A stretch of 64,000 bases of DNA from contig NTMA01000015.1 of the NCBI GenBank assembly GCA_002917075.1, positions 248,001-312,000 of the forward strand, read 5' to 3'. The translations under genes were made by a program, and so were the position numbers. How positions within the stretch are numbered: position 1 is the stretch's first letter; each line of letters opens with the position of its first letter. Under the pieces are notes generated by a model. The model did not search any database and was not told the origin of the DNA. It worked only from the letters and a program-made list of their open reading frames with translations. The stretch is from Hawksworthiomyces lignivorus (Eukaryota > Ascomycota > Sordariomycetes > Ophiostomatales > Ophiostomataceae). Below are positions 32,150 to 42,457 of the stretch, in pieces.

Positions 32150-33480
32150 ATGCAGTGGAAAACTCTCGTCCTAGCACTTTTTGTGCGGTATGGCTTCGGC
32201 CAAGGGATGCCGATGCTACGCTTCCAGTGCTCGCAGCTCGTCGTCGACCGTATAGACCCTTTGGTTAATCCCGGCTCTGTACCGTCGCCGCATCTCCACC
32301 AAGTCGTCGGAGGCAATTCTTTCAACGCCTCAATGGACGTGGCGACACACGATCTCCCCGCAATATCCACGTGCACCACCTGCACATTCTCGGAAGATTT
32401 TTCTAACTACTGGACCGCGGTACTGTACTTCAAAGCTCGCAATGGTTCGTTCATGCGCGTGCCTCAAATCCCAAACCAAGGTCTTCGTGGCAACGGCGGG
32501 ATCACGGTATATTATATCCCATCAAATAATAGACAAACAAAGGTGACCGCATTTAAGCCCGGCTTCCGCATGCTTGTTGGAGACGCCGGACTGCAGTCGG
32601 CAGGCCCGGCACACAAATTGTGCCACCGTTGTATGCCAGCATCAGGAGACAATAGCAACCTCAATTGCGCGTCTCCGGACGCCCAGACCCTGCCAAAGGG
32701 CTTCTGTGCCGGCGGCATACGTTCGGTCATCACCTTCCCCACCTGTTGGGATGGTAAGAACGTAGATAGCGCAGACCACAAGAGCCACGTTGCTTATCCA
32801 AGCTCAGGCTCCGGGCCCAACGATGTAGGCAGTAACGGCAACTGCCCAGCAAGCCATCCGGTAAAAATACCTCAAGTGATGTTTGAAACTATATGGGATG
32901 TAAGTGTTACTAGTTCCTTCTCCCCGCCTTATTCATGCGTTGTAAGCCTCGAGTTCAGAGTCTCAACTTGTATAACAATGTGCTTGACGGGGATCGATCA
33001 CCGCGGGTTCACCTTAACTCCTTTAGGGCAACGGATTATATCCATTTACTGATGCGGTGCATGCCACAGACCCGATCATTCAACAAGAAGGAATTGTGGC
33101 CCGAAGATGGCTCGCAGCCGTTCGTCTGGAGCACTAACGACAAGTAAGTCCCTTTATAGCGGCACTCGCAGTCAGAACGCGAACTCTAAACAAAGCGTGT
33201 AGGAACGGATACTCGCAGCACGGGGACTACGTCTTTGGCTGGAAAGGCGATTCTCTACAACGTGCCATGGACGCCCGCTGCAGTGGTGCCACCTGCAGCG
33301 CACTGAAGACTCAGTCGACGGAGGAAGCAATAAAGTGTTCAGTGAAGGCATCTGTCAAGGAAGACGTTAACGGATGTAAGTCACATCTCCTAGCTATATT
33401 AAAAAGGTCTTACTAGACTTAATCTAACTAACCACCTTATAGGGCTCACTCATCTTCCAGGTATAGACATGACTACTTAA
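32150..33480 (+). CDS. Secreted DUF1996 protein
   Basis: Four exons: 32150-32899, 33070-33143, 33203-33375 and 33443-33480; total 344 residues. Joins are in frame at three GTAAGT donors. An N-terminal signal peptide ([19 protein letters not shown]) precedes the DUF1996 domain, recognisable from [43 protein letters not shown] and [14 protein letters not shown]. The cysteine-rich, His-rich pattern is typical of this fungal secreted family, whose function is not established; some members are cell-wall or plant-interaction proteins. Intron 1 is long (170 nt) and might hide a small exon, though DTR-FN-K across the junction fits the family well. Confidence 0.9.
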
Positions 33481-33588
33481 GTATCCGTTAGACTTTTAAG
33501 CTTTTTAGTCTTTGATAATTTAGAGCGTATAGTATTAAAATAAAGCGTTAAGACCATAAAGATAGTGCAAGCGGCAACGGATTAAAAC

Positions 33589-34241
33589 TGTTACACTAGC
33601 TAAGGCTTAAAACTCGACTTCAAGCTTGAAAAATCGAGAAGATAGAGAGCCAGACACCCGCGGGCGTCTAAGTACGCCCGCAGTACGGCCTAAATTCCAT
33701 GGCATTGCAGCAAGTGAGGCGCCACCGGTCACCGCAGCGATTCGCAGTCATGATCGGTCAAGAAGGTAGCGGCACAGCAAGCGCCGCCGGCATGGGGCCC
33801 TATCTGGATCACCCTAAGGAATAGCTCAGCAAGACTCTCTCTTAGTATGCACACTACTCTTGGACACTGTCCTAGCCCTTTAAAGCCTAGATGGTTGTGC
33901 CTCGACAGAGGCCCACAAGATTCAGTTTCTGTACTTTACACTGATATTGTGAAGGGCTGCGATCCAGTTGCGATTTCAACGTGAATAGGGCCACAAACGG
34001 TCTATTATAAAGCTAGAGAAGAAGAAGAGGAAAGGAAGCTTCGTACACCTTAGAAGCAGCACGTAGACTATTTACAGAAAAGGGGGCGGTCCGTGCTCGG
34101 TGGGAACAAGCGGCCTGGGCCGATGGCCCAGGCCCTCTACGGGTCTGACGCGTAACAGAAGCCACTAATCTTTAGATTGCTGTAGAGTCCTTTGTACAGA
34201 GGTCTTTAATAAAGCACAATCATCTTACTTCTGTTCTAACA
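33589..34241. mobile_element. Possible LTR of a retrotransposon
   Basis: The segment begins TGTTA and ends TAACA, has an AATAAA signal about 30 bp before its end, and carries a perfect 10-bp hairpin at 34112-34134. These fit an LTR of about 650 bp. However, flanking 5-bp sequences (AAAAC and TGTGG) do not match, no second copy is present, and no gag/pol reading frame is adjacent. Confidence 0.35.
34112..34134. repeat. Perfect inverted repeat, 10-bp arms and 3-bp loop
   Basis: GGCCTGGGCC, then GAT, then GGCCCAGGCC. It would form a very stable hairpin in RNA or single-stranded DNA. It sits within the LTR-like segment. Confidence 0.95.
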
Positions 34242-34550
34242 TGTGGTGGAGGATCTTGCTCCATCTATTTTCTCTCTGATGTAATTTCTGACAGCTAACG
34301 ATTGGCTGGCAATGTTGAAGAAACAAGTTGCCGATCTGTATAAATTACTTCTTGTCAATCATTTGTCCTCTGTGTCTGTACAATGAGATGTAGACCAGCA
34401 ACAGTGATGATTGGTGTTAGCGATCTTTACTGTAATCTTTACTGCAATCTTCTCTGTAAACGTGACTATTTCTCTCTCTGTCTCTCTGTCTTTCTTTAAT
34501 TGGTCTAAACAAAACACTGTGGCTGTGCCACGGGAGCACATGAAAGCACA

Positions 34551-34650
34551 CCGTCTAAGCAGGCTAGAGCAAGGACTGTACAGGCGCACGTCTTCAAGAG
34601 GGAATTTTCCAATGAGTAGATTCGAGTGCGATAATGGGCTGTTATAGGTC
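34551..34650 (+). repeat. Diverged repeat C, copy 2
   Basis: Partner of 31517-31640; this copy is less AT-rich. It contains GTCTAAGCAGGCTAGAGCA, GTCTTCAAGAGG and CCAATGAGTAGATTCGA. Confidence 0.5.
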
Positions 34651-34878
34651 AGCTTTTTTATTAAGAAAGTTTTAGATGAGAAGGTTATAATCACGCTGGA
34701 TATGTCCCTGAAGTACTGTCTAGAAATGAACTCAGATTTTTATTTATTTATTTATTTATAATAGCTTTGATATATTACATATTCAGGCTCTCCTATACGG
34801 AGCTGATGCCCATCTAGGACCTTGGGGGTGCACGAGCACTCGATCAGCTTAACCAGATACAACAGAACTTGGGAATAT

Positions 34879-35006
34879 TTACTTACAATGAAATAGATCA
34901 TCGCTGCCTAGTTCTATGCAGAGTTTGTTAATGTCGACAGGAAGGTCCTCGTCGCTTAGTTTCCGGCCAACCTCCATCCCTAATCGATTTTTGATGGCTT
35001 CCGTCC
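34879..35006 (-). pseudogene. Relic of a 2EXR gene (C-terminal end)
   Basis: The minus-strand frame reads EAIKNRLGMEVGRKLSDEDL, PVDINKLC, then a stop three codons after DLFH. It aligns with the end of the 2EXR protein at 23951 (EAIKNRFGMEPGWRLGEEDI, PVEALHKLC), over about 40 residues with clear DNA identity. Nothing upstream continues the protein, so this is a truncated duplicate. Confidence 0.75.
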
Positions 35007-35248
35007 TAAACAATCAGGAACGTCTGAATAAAGCGATGAAACATTATGCACTGCTACAATATCATCCTTCTCGAGGATCAAACCACCCGCTATTTATGAC
35101 CAATCATTTCCTCAATCATTTCCCGCTTGTTTCATCGCCCATCAACGGCCTGCTGATATAGAGAAATCTCCGCCCTGGCCATCATTTCTCCTTTTGCGTT
35201 CTCCATGCTCCATACTCAACATTACTAGCAAAACCAACGCTTGTCACA

Positions 35249-35605
35249 ATGAACAACACAGAGACTACACTCGTGGCCATGTGCCATTGCAAAGCTGTCC
35301 GAGTCACCTTCCCGCGACCTCAGAAACCCCTCACGGAGTGTTTGTGCTCAATCTGTCGACGTTACGGAGCTCTCTGGGTGTCATATTCGCCTGAAGAAGT
35401 ACAGATTCAAGGCTACGACTTTACTGAATTTTATTCATGGGGCGACAAGGACCTACAATTCCGTCGTTGCAGGGAGTGCGGGTGTGTAACTCATTGGGAG
35501 CCTACGGATAAAGACGAGCACAAAATAATTACGGTGAACTGTCGGATGCTGGAGCGGGACGACCTCGAAAAACTGCAGATTCGCAAATCAGATGGTCCGA
35601 AATAA
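35249..35605 (+). CDS. GFA/CENP-V-type zinc-binding protein
   Basis: 118 residues, single exon, ATG at 35249. Cysteines fit the GFA (glutathione-dependent formaldehyde-activating enzyme-like) pattern: CHC at 12-14, CLCSIC at 31-36 and CRECGC near 75. These normally bind one or two zinc ions and, in some members, glutathione adducts. The fungal paralogues are diverse and few have known substrates. The length is normal for a single GFA domain. It stands alone, with no obvious metabolic partner beside it. Confidence 0.85.
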   Translation: MNNTETTLVAMCHCKAVRVTFPRPQKPLTECLCSICRRYGALWVSYSPEEVQIQGYDFTEFYSWGDKDLQFRRCRECGCVTHWEPTDKDEHKIITVNCRMLERDDLEKLQIRKSDGPK

Positions 35606-36808
35606 GAGAGCGTTGGGTGTTCTCTATGAAGATGCGCGGTATGCGATAACATCAACACCATGCTCATTGGATGCTTAGGCGGCTGTGGGAAGTCAAGCGA
35701 AAAGACTTATGTTTAGAAACTTTGAGTCTACTGCTCAATAGATACTATAGAATGAAGTCACGAATTGGAGCGACACAATGTGGTCAGGACGATGTCATCC
35801 TGACTCATTTTCTTCGTGTTCTGTGCATGCACATTATGTTGGGTCGATTCGCCTGGACGCCTCAGCCTCACGACGGCGACCGCAGTATGACCACCCTTGA
35901 TATTCAAGATAGATATAAAAGACAGCGTATCGCTCATAATCTAGATCGTGGTAATCGCTGGAAGTTCTGTTTTCCTTCTACTGGTAGGTATCGAAGATAA
36001 GTTCTAATTTGAGAAAGTAACTCCCACTTTGCTTGAGACCTGAGGCTAACTAGATCCGCAAATGTAGTACTACAAAGAGAGCACTTGGGCTACTTTGCTA
36101 AACTTTGCTATGGTATATATACTTTCTTTGTAATTTCCACTTTTATCTTCATATGAGTGACTCTAAATAAACCCTGGAACAAAAGCTCTTGGCTATACCG
36201 TTGGGCGCCCGATGGTATTCTTGGTCGGCGGGTTACACAAGAAAGCCGCTAGTACATGTCTAGAGCAAGACAAAATGGATTAATGAGAAAATTGGTAATG
36301 ATAAAAGTGTCTTCGACTACGGGTTAAATAAGATTTGTTGTTCCTGTCGTCTAGATGTTGATCTAATGTAAATAAACCCCTATATTCAGCCGCAGACTGC
36401 ATATTCTAGAACAGCCACTCATGTCACGTATTCCTTCTTCAGCATGCTCTAAAGGAATAATATTTTACGGCCACTCACCATTTCAGTCCACCCAGATTCA
36501 ACATCGTCTGTGTCGTTGCGAGAGTCCATATTATTCCCTGTGCATCTGATCGATATTCGCGCTGATCCCCGCCGAGTGCGGGGGGTGGAAAAAAAAAAAA
36601 AAACACCTTGCGAGTCAAATGCGGCGCGGTTTGCATATGGAAAACTAGGCAGCCATGCCAACACAGTTTCTCTCCAAGGCATACCATTTCGTGCAAGTTT
36701 ATAAGACCCGTGATCTCTCATATTTGCTTTTTTTTGAATCGTGATCTTGATTTTGTGCTCTTTATCCTACTAGAGATTTATTTTAGATTTTGAGACTCGT
36801 ATACAGTC
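35606..36808. other. Intergenic region
   Basis: 1.2 kb of AT-rich DNA before the ABC transporter. The frame at 35671-36000 lacks an ATG at its start and shows no motif. A 15-nt A-run lies near 36590. No gene called. Confidence 0.55.
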
Positions 36809-38692
36809 ATGGCGCAATTCCTCAAGCTGACTCCGTATCTTCTTCTACTTGTTTTGCCTGTAGTTTTCTTCGTTCCTTTCACTTCCTATGGTGCTTTCTT
36901 ACGGCGCCGTACAACAGAGACTATTAAGGGTTGGCGGCAGTCTTACAATGACGCCGTTATCCTCTTCCGCTACCTTGCCCCCGTCAACGAACTTGGGACA
37001 AAGAAGGTTGCCCTTCTCGCAGGGGGAACGGTCCTGTGTCTGGTCGTGGGGCGCCTGCTCAACCTCGTCATCCCAGTCGTTCTGCGGAATCTGGTAGACA
37101 GCCTCACATCGGCAGACGGGGACCTCCCGTGGAAGGCTGTTGTCGGCTTCGTCCTGCTGCAGCACGTCCTGCTGAACATCACGAGCCGCTGCGCGGGGAT
37201 GCTGTCGAGGGTCTTTGAAGACGAGCTGCTGGACAGGATTCAGTGCGCGGCCTACGAGAAGGTGCTGTCGCTGTCGGCTGACTACCACGACGCGTCACCA
37301 GCGGGCTCGGCGTGGGGCACGGTGCTGATGGCGGCGCACAAGGCGGCCATGTTTGTGGGGCGGCTGTGCTTTGAGCTAGTTCCCGCCGTGCTCGACGTGT
37401 TCTTCGTCGCCTCGGCCTTCTGGGCCATCGGCGGCGGCCACATGGCCGCCGTCATCGGCGCGTACCTGGCGTGCTACGTGGCCGCCATCGTGCTGTTCCG
37501 CTCTAGCAGCAAGGCCAGGGTCGAGGCGCGCTTCGAGAAGCGCCGCGACCTGATCGTCATGGCCAGCGACACGACGCAGAACTGGTGGACCGTATCGCTG
37601 TTCGGCCGCGTCGCCTACGAGAAGGCGCGGTACCGCACGGCCGTGGCCAGCTCGCAGTTCGAGTCGCTCGCGTACGACTTTGCGCGCGTCCCGGACCAGG
37701 CCGTCACCGAGGCCGTCACCGTCGTGGGGCTGACGGTCGCCGCGCTGCTCATCGGCCACGAGATCCGCTCGGGCGACCGCAGCGTCGGCGACTTTGTCAT
37801 GCTGCTGCGGTACTGGGGCGGGCTGACCGACCCCATCACGAGGATCCTCGACAACATCGACTTTTTGGGCGACGTCGCCGCCGAGTCCCGGAAGCTGATC
37901 CAGATCTTGGGCCGGGAGCCCACGATCCGCGATCGCGACGACGCCGTCGACTACCAGTTCCGCGGCGGCGCCATCTCGTTTGAAGACGTGTGCTTCTCGT
38001 ATGACGGCAAGCGGCAGATCTTGGACGGCGTCTCGTTCAAGATCGAGCCCGGCCAGACCGTGGCCATCGTCGGCGAGACGGGCGGCGGCAAGTCCACCCT
38101 CCTCAAGCTCCTCTGCCGCACCTACGACGTCTCGTCCGGGTGCGTCAAGGTGGACGGCCAGGACGTGAGGGACGTCCGCCTAGCCAGCCTGCAGGAGCAG
38201 ATCAGCGTCGTGCCGCAGAACATTGGCGTCTTTGACGCCAACATTCTCGACAACCTAAAGTACGGCAACCTCGACGCCACCAGGGAGGACTGCGAAGAGG
38301 CCAGCGCCGGCGCCGCCCTGCACAAGAAGATCAGCACGTTTCCCAACGGGTACGACGAGAAAGTCGGCTGGAGAGGCGTGAAGCTGTCCGGCGGCGAGCT
38401 CCAGCGCCTCGCAATCGCCAGGGTCTTGGTCCGGGACTCCAAGATTGTGCTGTTCGACGAGGCCATGAGCAGCATGGACAGCGAGACCGAGTCGAGAATC
38501 CAGGAGCATCTTCGCAAGTGGTGCGCCGGGCGCACCGTGGTGATCGTCGCCCACCGGCTGTCCACCGTCGCGCACGCCGATCTCATCCTGGCGGTGAAGG
38601 ACGGCCGCATAGTCGAGGCTGGTCGACAAGCCGAGCTTCTTGATAAGAAGGGATACTACTACGAGCTCTGGGACAAACAGAGATTGGCATAG
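36809..38692 (+). CDS. ABC half-transporter, HMT/ABCB6-like
   Basis: Single exon, 627 residues. An N-terminal membrane helix (PYLLLLVLPVVFFVPF) is followed by a six-helix ABC membrane domain and one nucleotide-binding domain. Motifs: Walker A GETGGGKST (about 422), signature LSGGELQRLAIAR (about 526), Walker B KIVLFDEA with catalytic Glu (about 547) and H-loop VAHRLS. The order membrane-domain-then-NBD and overall sequence place it near the heavy-metal-tolerance/ABCB6/Atm1 group, exporting metal- or glutathione-conjugates from vacuole or mitochondrion as a homodimer; the substrate is not shown. It lacks the long extra N-terminal membrane domain of HMT1. Coding DNA is very GC-rich, against AT-rich flanks. 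Confidence 0.9.
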   Translation: MAQFLKLTPYLLLLVLPVVFFVPFTSYGAFLRRRTTETIKGWRQSYNDAVILFRYLAPVNELGTKKVALLAGGTVLCLVVGRLLNLVIPVVLRNLVDSLTSADGDLPWKAVVGFVLLQHVLLNITSRCAGMLSRVFEDELLDRIQCAAYEKVLSLSADYHDASPAGSAWGTVLMAAHKAAMFVGRLCFELVPAVLDVFFVASAFWAIGGGHMAAVIGAYLACYVAAIVLFRSSSKARVEARFEKRRDLIVMASDTTQNWWTVSLFGRVAYEKARYRTAVASSQFESLAYDFARVPDQAVTEAVTVVGLTVAALLIGHEIRSGDRSVGDFVMLLRYWGGLTDPITRILDNIDFLGDVAAESRKLIQILGREPTIRDRDDAVDYQFRGGAISFEDVCFSYDGKRQILDGVSFKIEPGQTVAIVGETGGGKSTLLKLLCRTYDVSSGCVKVDGQDVRDVRLASLQEQISVVPQNIGVFDANILDNLKYGNLDATREDCEEASAGAALHKKISTFPNGYDEKVGWRGVKLSGGELQRLAIARVLVRDSKIVLFDEAMSSMDSETESRIQEHLRKWCAGRTVVIVAHRLSTVAHADLILAVKDGRIVEAGRQAELLDKKGYYYELWDKQRLA

Positions 38693-39128
38693 GTGCGACG
38701 CTGTGTATCCTCTTCACACCAAGCTCTATCTGCTCCGGTGTGATGGGAGGGATGTTATGTATCTACCATGTACCACGGGGAATCTTCTATATCATGTCTT
38801 AAATTCACGGAGAAAGAATAGAGATTATCTTGAGTTGTAAGCGCGACGGTTGATATTCCTAATTTATCAGCAAAGCAAAACATGAACGAACCACAAGCGG
38901 TTAGGGTCATTAGCAGAGGAACATACTTCGTAGGCATGCAGTTTGTGTGGACGATTAAACTGCGTAGATCAGCATTAAAACATATCACCAGATTTTAGAT
39001 TTACTAGCTATTTTAATCGTTGCATAAATACTACATTTACAGTATATAAGTTTGTTATGGCCAGAGAGACATTCACCAGTTGTTCTTCAGTCCATGAATA
39101 ACTGCAACATCCTTCATCGTGAGGTGTC
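38693..39128. other. Intergenic gap with repeat B copy 1
   Basis: Convergent 3' flanks of the ABC and MFS genes. The dispersed repeat B (38724-38825) lies directly behind the ABC stop. No gene was seen. Confidence 0.55.
38724..38825 (+). repeat. Dispersed repeat B, copy 1
   Basis: About 100 bp match 52403-52505 in the same orientation, sharing TCTGCTCCGGT, ACCAT-TA-CACGGGG and ATTCACGGAGAAAG-ATAG. No coding content or terminal repeats recognised. Confidence 0.72.
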
Positions 39129-41239
39129 CTAATAGCCAACATAACGCCAGCCGAGGTCGACTTGCGTCTGAGTAACGCCGCTCTTCATAGCTTTGGCTAC
39201 ATCTTCGGGTGTTCCGTCAAGCAACCTGTTCAGGTACCTGATATAAAACCGGTAGACGGTAATGGTTGTAAAAAGCAATGCCACACAGCCAAAGCCTACA
39301 AAACGCAATGTTAGACCATTTGTCTTGATAAACATCGTCGAGCCAGGAGAAACATACAAGCACCGAAAGCAACATAATAGTGGGGAGGGTCCACGTAAAG
39401 ATAACTGGCCCAGATATTCGACAAACCGCCGATGGCATTGATCATGGCGACACCAGCGGCACGCTTGGGAAACGGACGTGCCATATGCAGATTGAGTGTC
39501 TTATACACCATAATTTGGGGACCGGCTATGTGCCCAGTTAGAAGATTGATGAGCGAAGCAATAAAAGAAGTAAGGACTGTTTGTATCTTACCGACAGTGG
39601 CCGGAATCAACATCATGGCAAAGTATCTGGCTCCAGTGTTTAGGGTGGCGAGAGATATGGTATAGGCAATTGCAGCAAGGGCAATCCCGATAACGATAAA
39701 GGGATAGATGATGTTTTTGCGCTGTGCACGGTATTAGAGTAATCCTTTCTCTTATCCTTTTTTGGCGCACGTTTACTCACATCGCTGATAGTTGAAAAGA
39801 CGTAGAACCAGAGAGCTGCAAGAACGTAAGGAGGAGCTGTAAGAAGTAGCGTGATCATCGAGGAGTAGCCAAGAGTCTGGACAATAGATCTGTTGAATGA
39901 TTAGAAATACACGTAGACCCATGATATGTTTGAGAGTGAAGTTGTTCTTACGGGAAAAAGTTTACTGTGCTTCCCATAGCCTGGATCATAAACATGCAGA
40001 ACACCAGCGCCCAAACTTTAGGGTCGAGAAGTGCCAATTTGAAACCTGTAGAGGTGCTGATATCTTCGTGAGCTTCGCCGGCGCCAGCTTCGTTCTCAAG
40101 GCGCCAGACAGCATAGTCACGTTCGACTTTTGAAAGTAGACGGGCGTTGTGGGGATATTCCGGCATGATAAGAGAGAAGAGGAGACCGCAGCCCACCGTA
40201 CAGGCTCCCTCGCTGTGCGAAAAAGTCGTCGTCAGTAGCGGTATAGTTAGAGAATCCGACTTATCGCAACAGCTATACTTACACGATAAAGAGCCAACGC
40301 CACCCGGCAATACCATAACGGCCATCCAGAGTGAGACAGGCGGCAGCAATAAAACCACCAAACGCACTACCAAGCATTTGAAACATGAAAAGAGCAGCAA
40401 GACGCTTTCCTAGCTCCGCCTTGGTGTACCATGCGCTCAAATAGTAAATGACGCCTGGGAAGAAAACGGCTTCAGTCACGCCGAGGAAGACGCGCTGGGC
40501 GTAGAGTTGGTGATACGTCTTGACAACTGCAGTCAAGGCGCTCACAATACCCCAGACAACGGAAGCCAAGCAGAGGTCTACCAGAAGCAACAATTTGTAA
40601 GTATATATTATCAACATGTCTGCGAGGCCGAACTTACACAAGCCAGGCCGAGAGATCTTTGTCATGACGAGATTAGACGGGATCTGGAAAGGCAGGTAGC
40701 CAGCTGCAGAGAGAGCATTAGCAAACACTCCGTCTCTGGGTTGTTTTACCCGAGGGCTACTGACCAAAAAGAATAGAGATAGCAGTTGCGAAGTTGTTGG
40801 TTGACATGTTGAGGTCCGTCATGATTCCATACACCTTCGAAGAGGCTAGGGCCGACTTATCGACATCTGCAAGAGTGTGAGCTGCTTATCTAACTACGAG
40901 AGATGTTGAGTTAGAGCTCACAGTTGAACACATATAAAATACCGATAATGGGGCTGCAATTGTCTGAAGTTAGCTAGCTTTTCTTTCCATTCTCTTTTTC
41001 GCCTCATTTTGTGCCATCCCCAAAACCTACATGATAACAGCATCTAACTTGAGAATCATTTTCTTCTCCAGCTTCCGAATTTCCTCATCGTTCATACCCT
41101 GGATACTATCAGGCTTTGAGATGACGGGATTATCAAGCTTCGCAACCTCATTCTCGATGTGTGAGGGCGTAACCTTAAGAATGGCATCGCCGTCCTGCAA
41201 AGCTGCATCTTGCTTGTCGGTCGCTGGTGCTGCAGACAT
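39129..41239 (-). CDS. MFS transporter, anion:cation symporter (Dal5-like) family
   Basis: Ten exons: 41031-41239, 40922-40953, 40765-40866, 40638-40703, 40283-40577, 40212-39952, 39889-39781, 39721-39592, 39525-39358 and 39295-39129. All nine introns (55-77 nt) keep one frame, giving 512 residues. Family features: YVDKSALASSK after helix 1, AGYLPFQIPSN, the loop with YYLSAWYTKAELGKR, and the late KRAAGVAMINAIGG...ASYLYV block. These are typical of the ACS family (allantoate, nicotinate, pantothenate and similar permeases), in the plasma membrane. The substrate is not readable from sequence. The soluble N-terminus is about 70 residues. High intron number stands out from neighbouring single-exon genes. 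Confidence 0.92.
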
Positions 41240-42457
41240 GTTGACACACCCTCGATCAGAATCTGTAGTATTCGAATTTTCCAAGCAAAGAAAATTTTAA
41301 GAAATGGCAGATGGCTCCTACTTTGACCAACGAAACAAAATATATGCAAGGAAGTAGACGTTGTAATAGTCATCTGGTCGAGGCAACGCGAGCACTTGTA
41401 TGAATCCTAGAGTTACACTGTTAAGTAAATCCTTTCCACACGGATTTTTCTGTGGTCATATTCCTCCCCACAGTGTTCCCCCATCTCCCCACAATTATCG
41501 CCTTCAACTACCACCTTATGCACTTTCACCGGAGAACTTACACGAACTTAAAGATAGCCTTTTGAAAAAAGTTCTTTCATTATTCCACTTTTCCCCATTC
41601 CGATCGGCTCGGGTGCGCTAAATATTTAGCAGGGGTACATTGTCCAATCCGGCTTCAAGCCGACTGTAGCATACCACTGCAGATACAACCAAAGACTGGA
41701 AATTGTACGGAGTACGGCGTGGACATTTGGTCTCACCTGGGGAGAAAATAAATCCACCATCATCATGCGAGTATCAGGGCACTTCTCATAACACTACCTA
41801 CCACCCTTCTAACAAAGAGTTTCCTTTACAAAAGTATGTGCAGTATTATGTTGCATTCTTCTCGTGCCCTAGTAGCGCATAATTTTATTCACGCGCCAAT
41901 TTCGTCCGTGTTGGATGGATATTCAAAGGAAAGAATTTAATAGTCCTACCTTTCATCCCGTGCAAGTGGCTAACTTCAGCTATAGCAAGCAGCGCTATGC
42001 TATCTGTAAATAGGACTCCCTTTTATACAAGTTTTAACACCTTTGCAATTTTTCATCATTCGATATTTCTTCCCTTCAATGTGCTGTCTGACACTAATAA
42101 GACGATGGCACCTGGCAATGCTCTGTTAAAAGTCAAGAAGTAAATATGCTTTAGAATTTCAAGCCGAAAGAATGCATTCAGATCTAGGCATTAATACATG
42201 TTTCCCTTCATAGTAATTTAAAGAAAATAAAACGTTCACGTATACATGCATATACAGAGAATACAAGAAGCGATCAGCCCATTAACTGGAATAATTTATG
42301 CTTGTCAACTAACACAATATTTGGCTTATTTGGTATCCTCCGACAAGATAAAGAACAGCGAGCTTGCTTCATCGAAATAGTCTAATAGTTGCCATCTGAG
42401 CAAACATCTGCACCATGAACAGGTGTTTGCTACCATGTCACATACCGCTTCCATATT
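41240..42457. other. AT-rich intergenic region
   Basis: 1.2 kb holding the ACS-transporter promoter and the 3' flank of the sugar porter. It is AT-rich. I saw one TACGGAGTAC motif (41708-41717) but no gene or repeat copy. Confidence 0.55.

Larger units (their letters stand above)
33481..35248. other. AT-rich region with LTR-like sequence and relics
   Basis: It contains a possible LTR (33589-34241), repeat C copy 2 (34551-34650), a TTTA microsatellite (about 34738-34760) and a 2EXR gene relic (34879-35006). The last 240 bp are the GFA-gene promoter. No intact gene. Confidence 0.6.
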
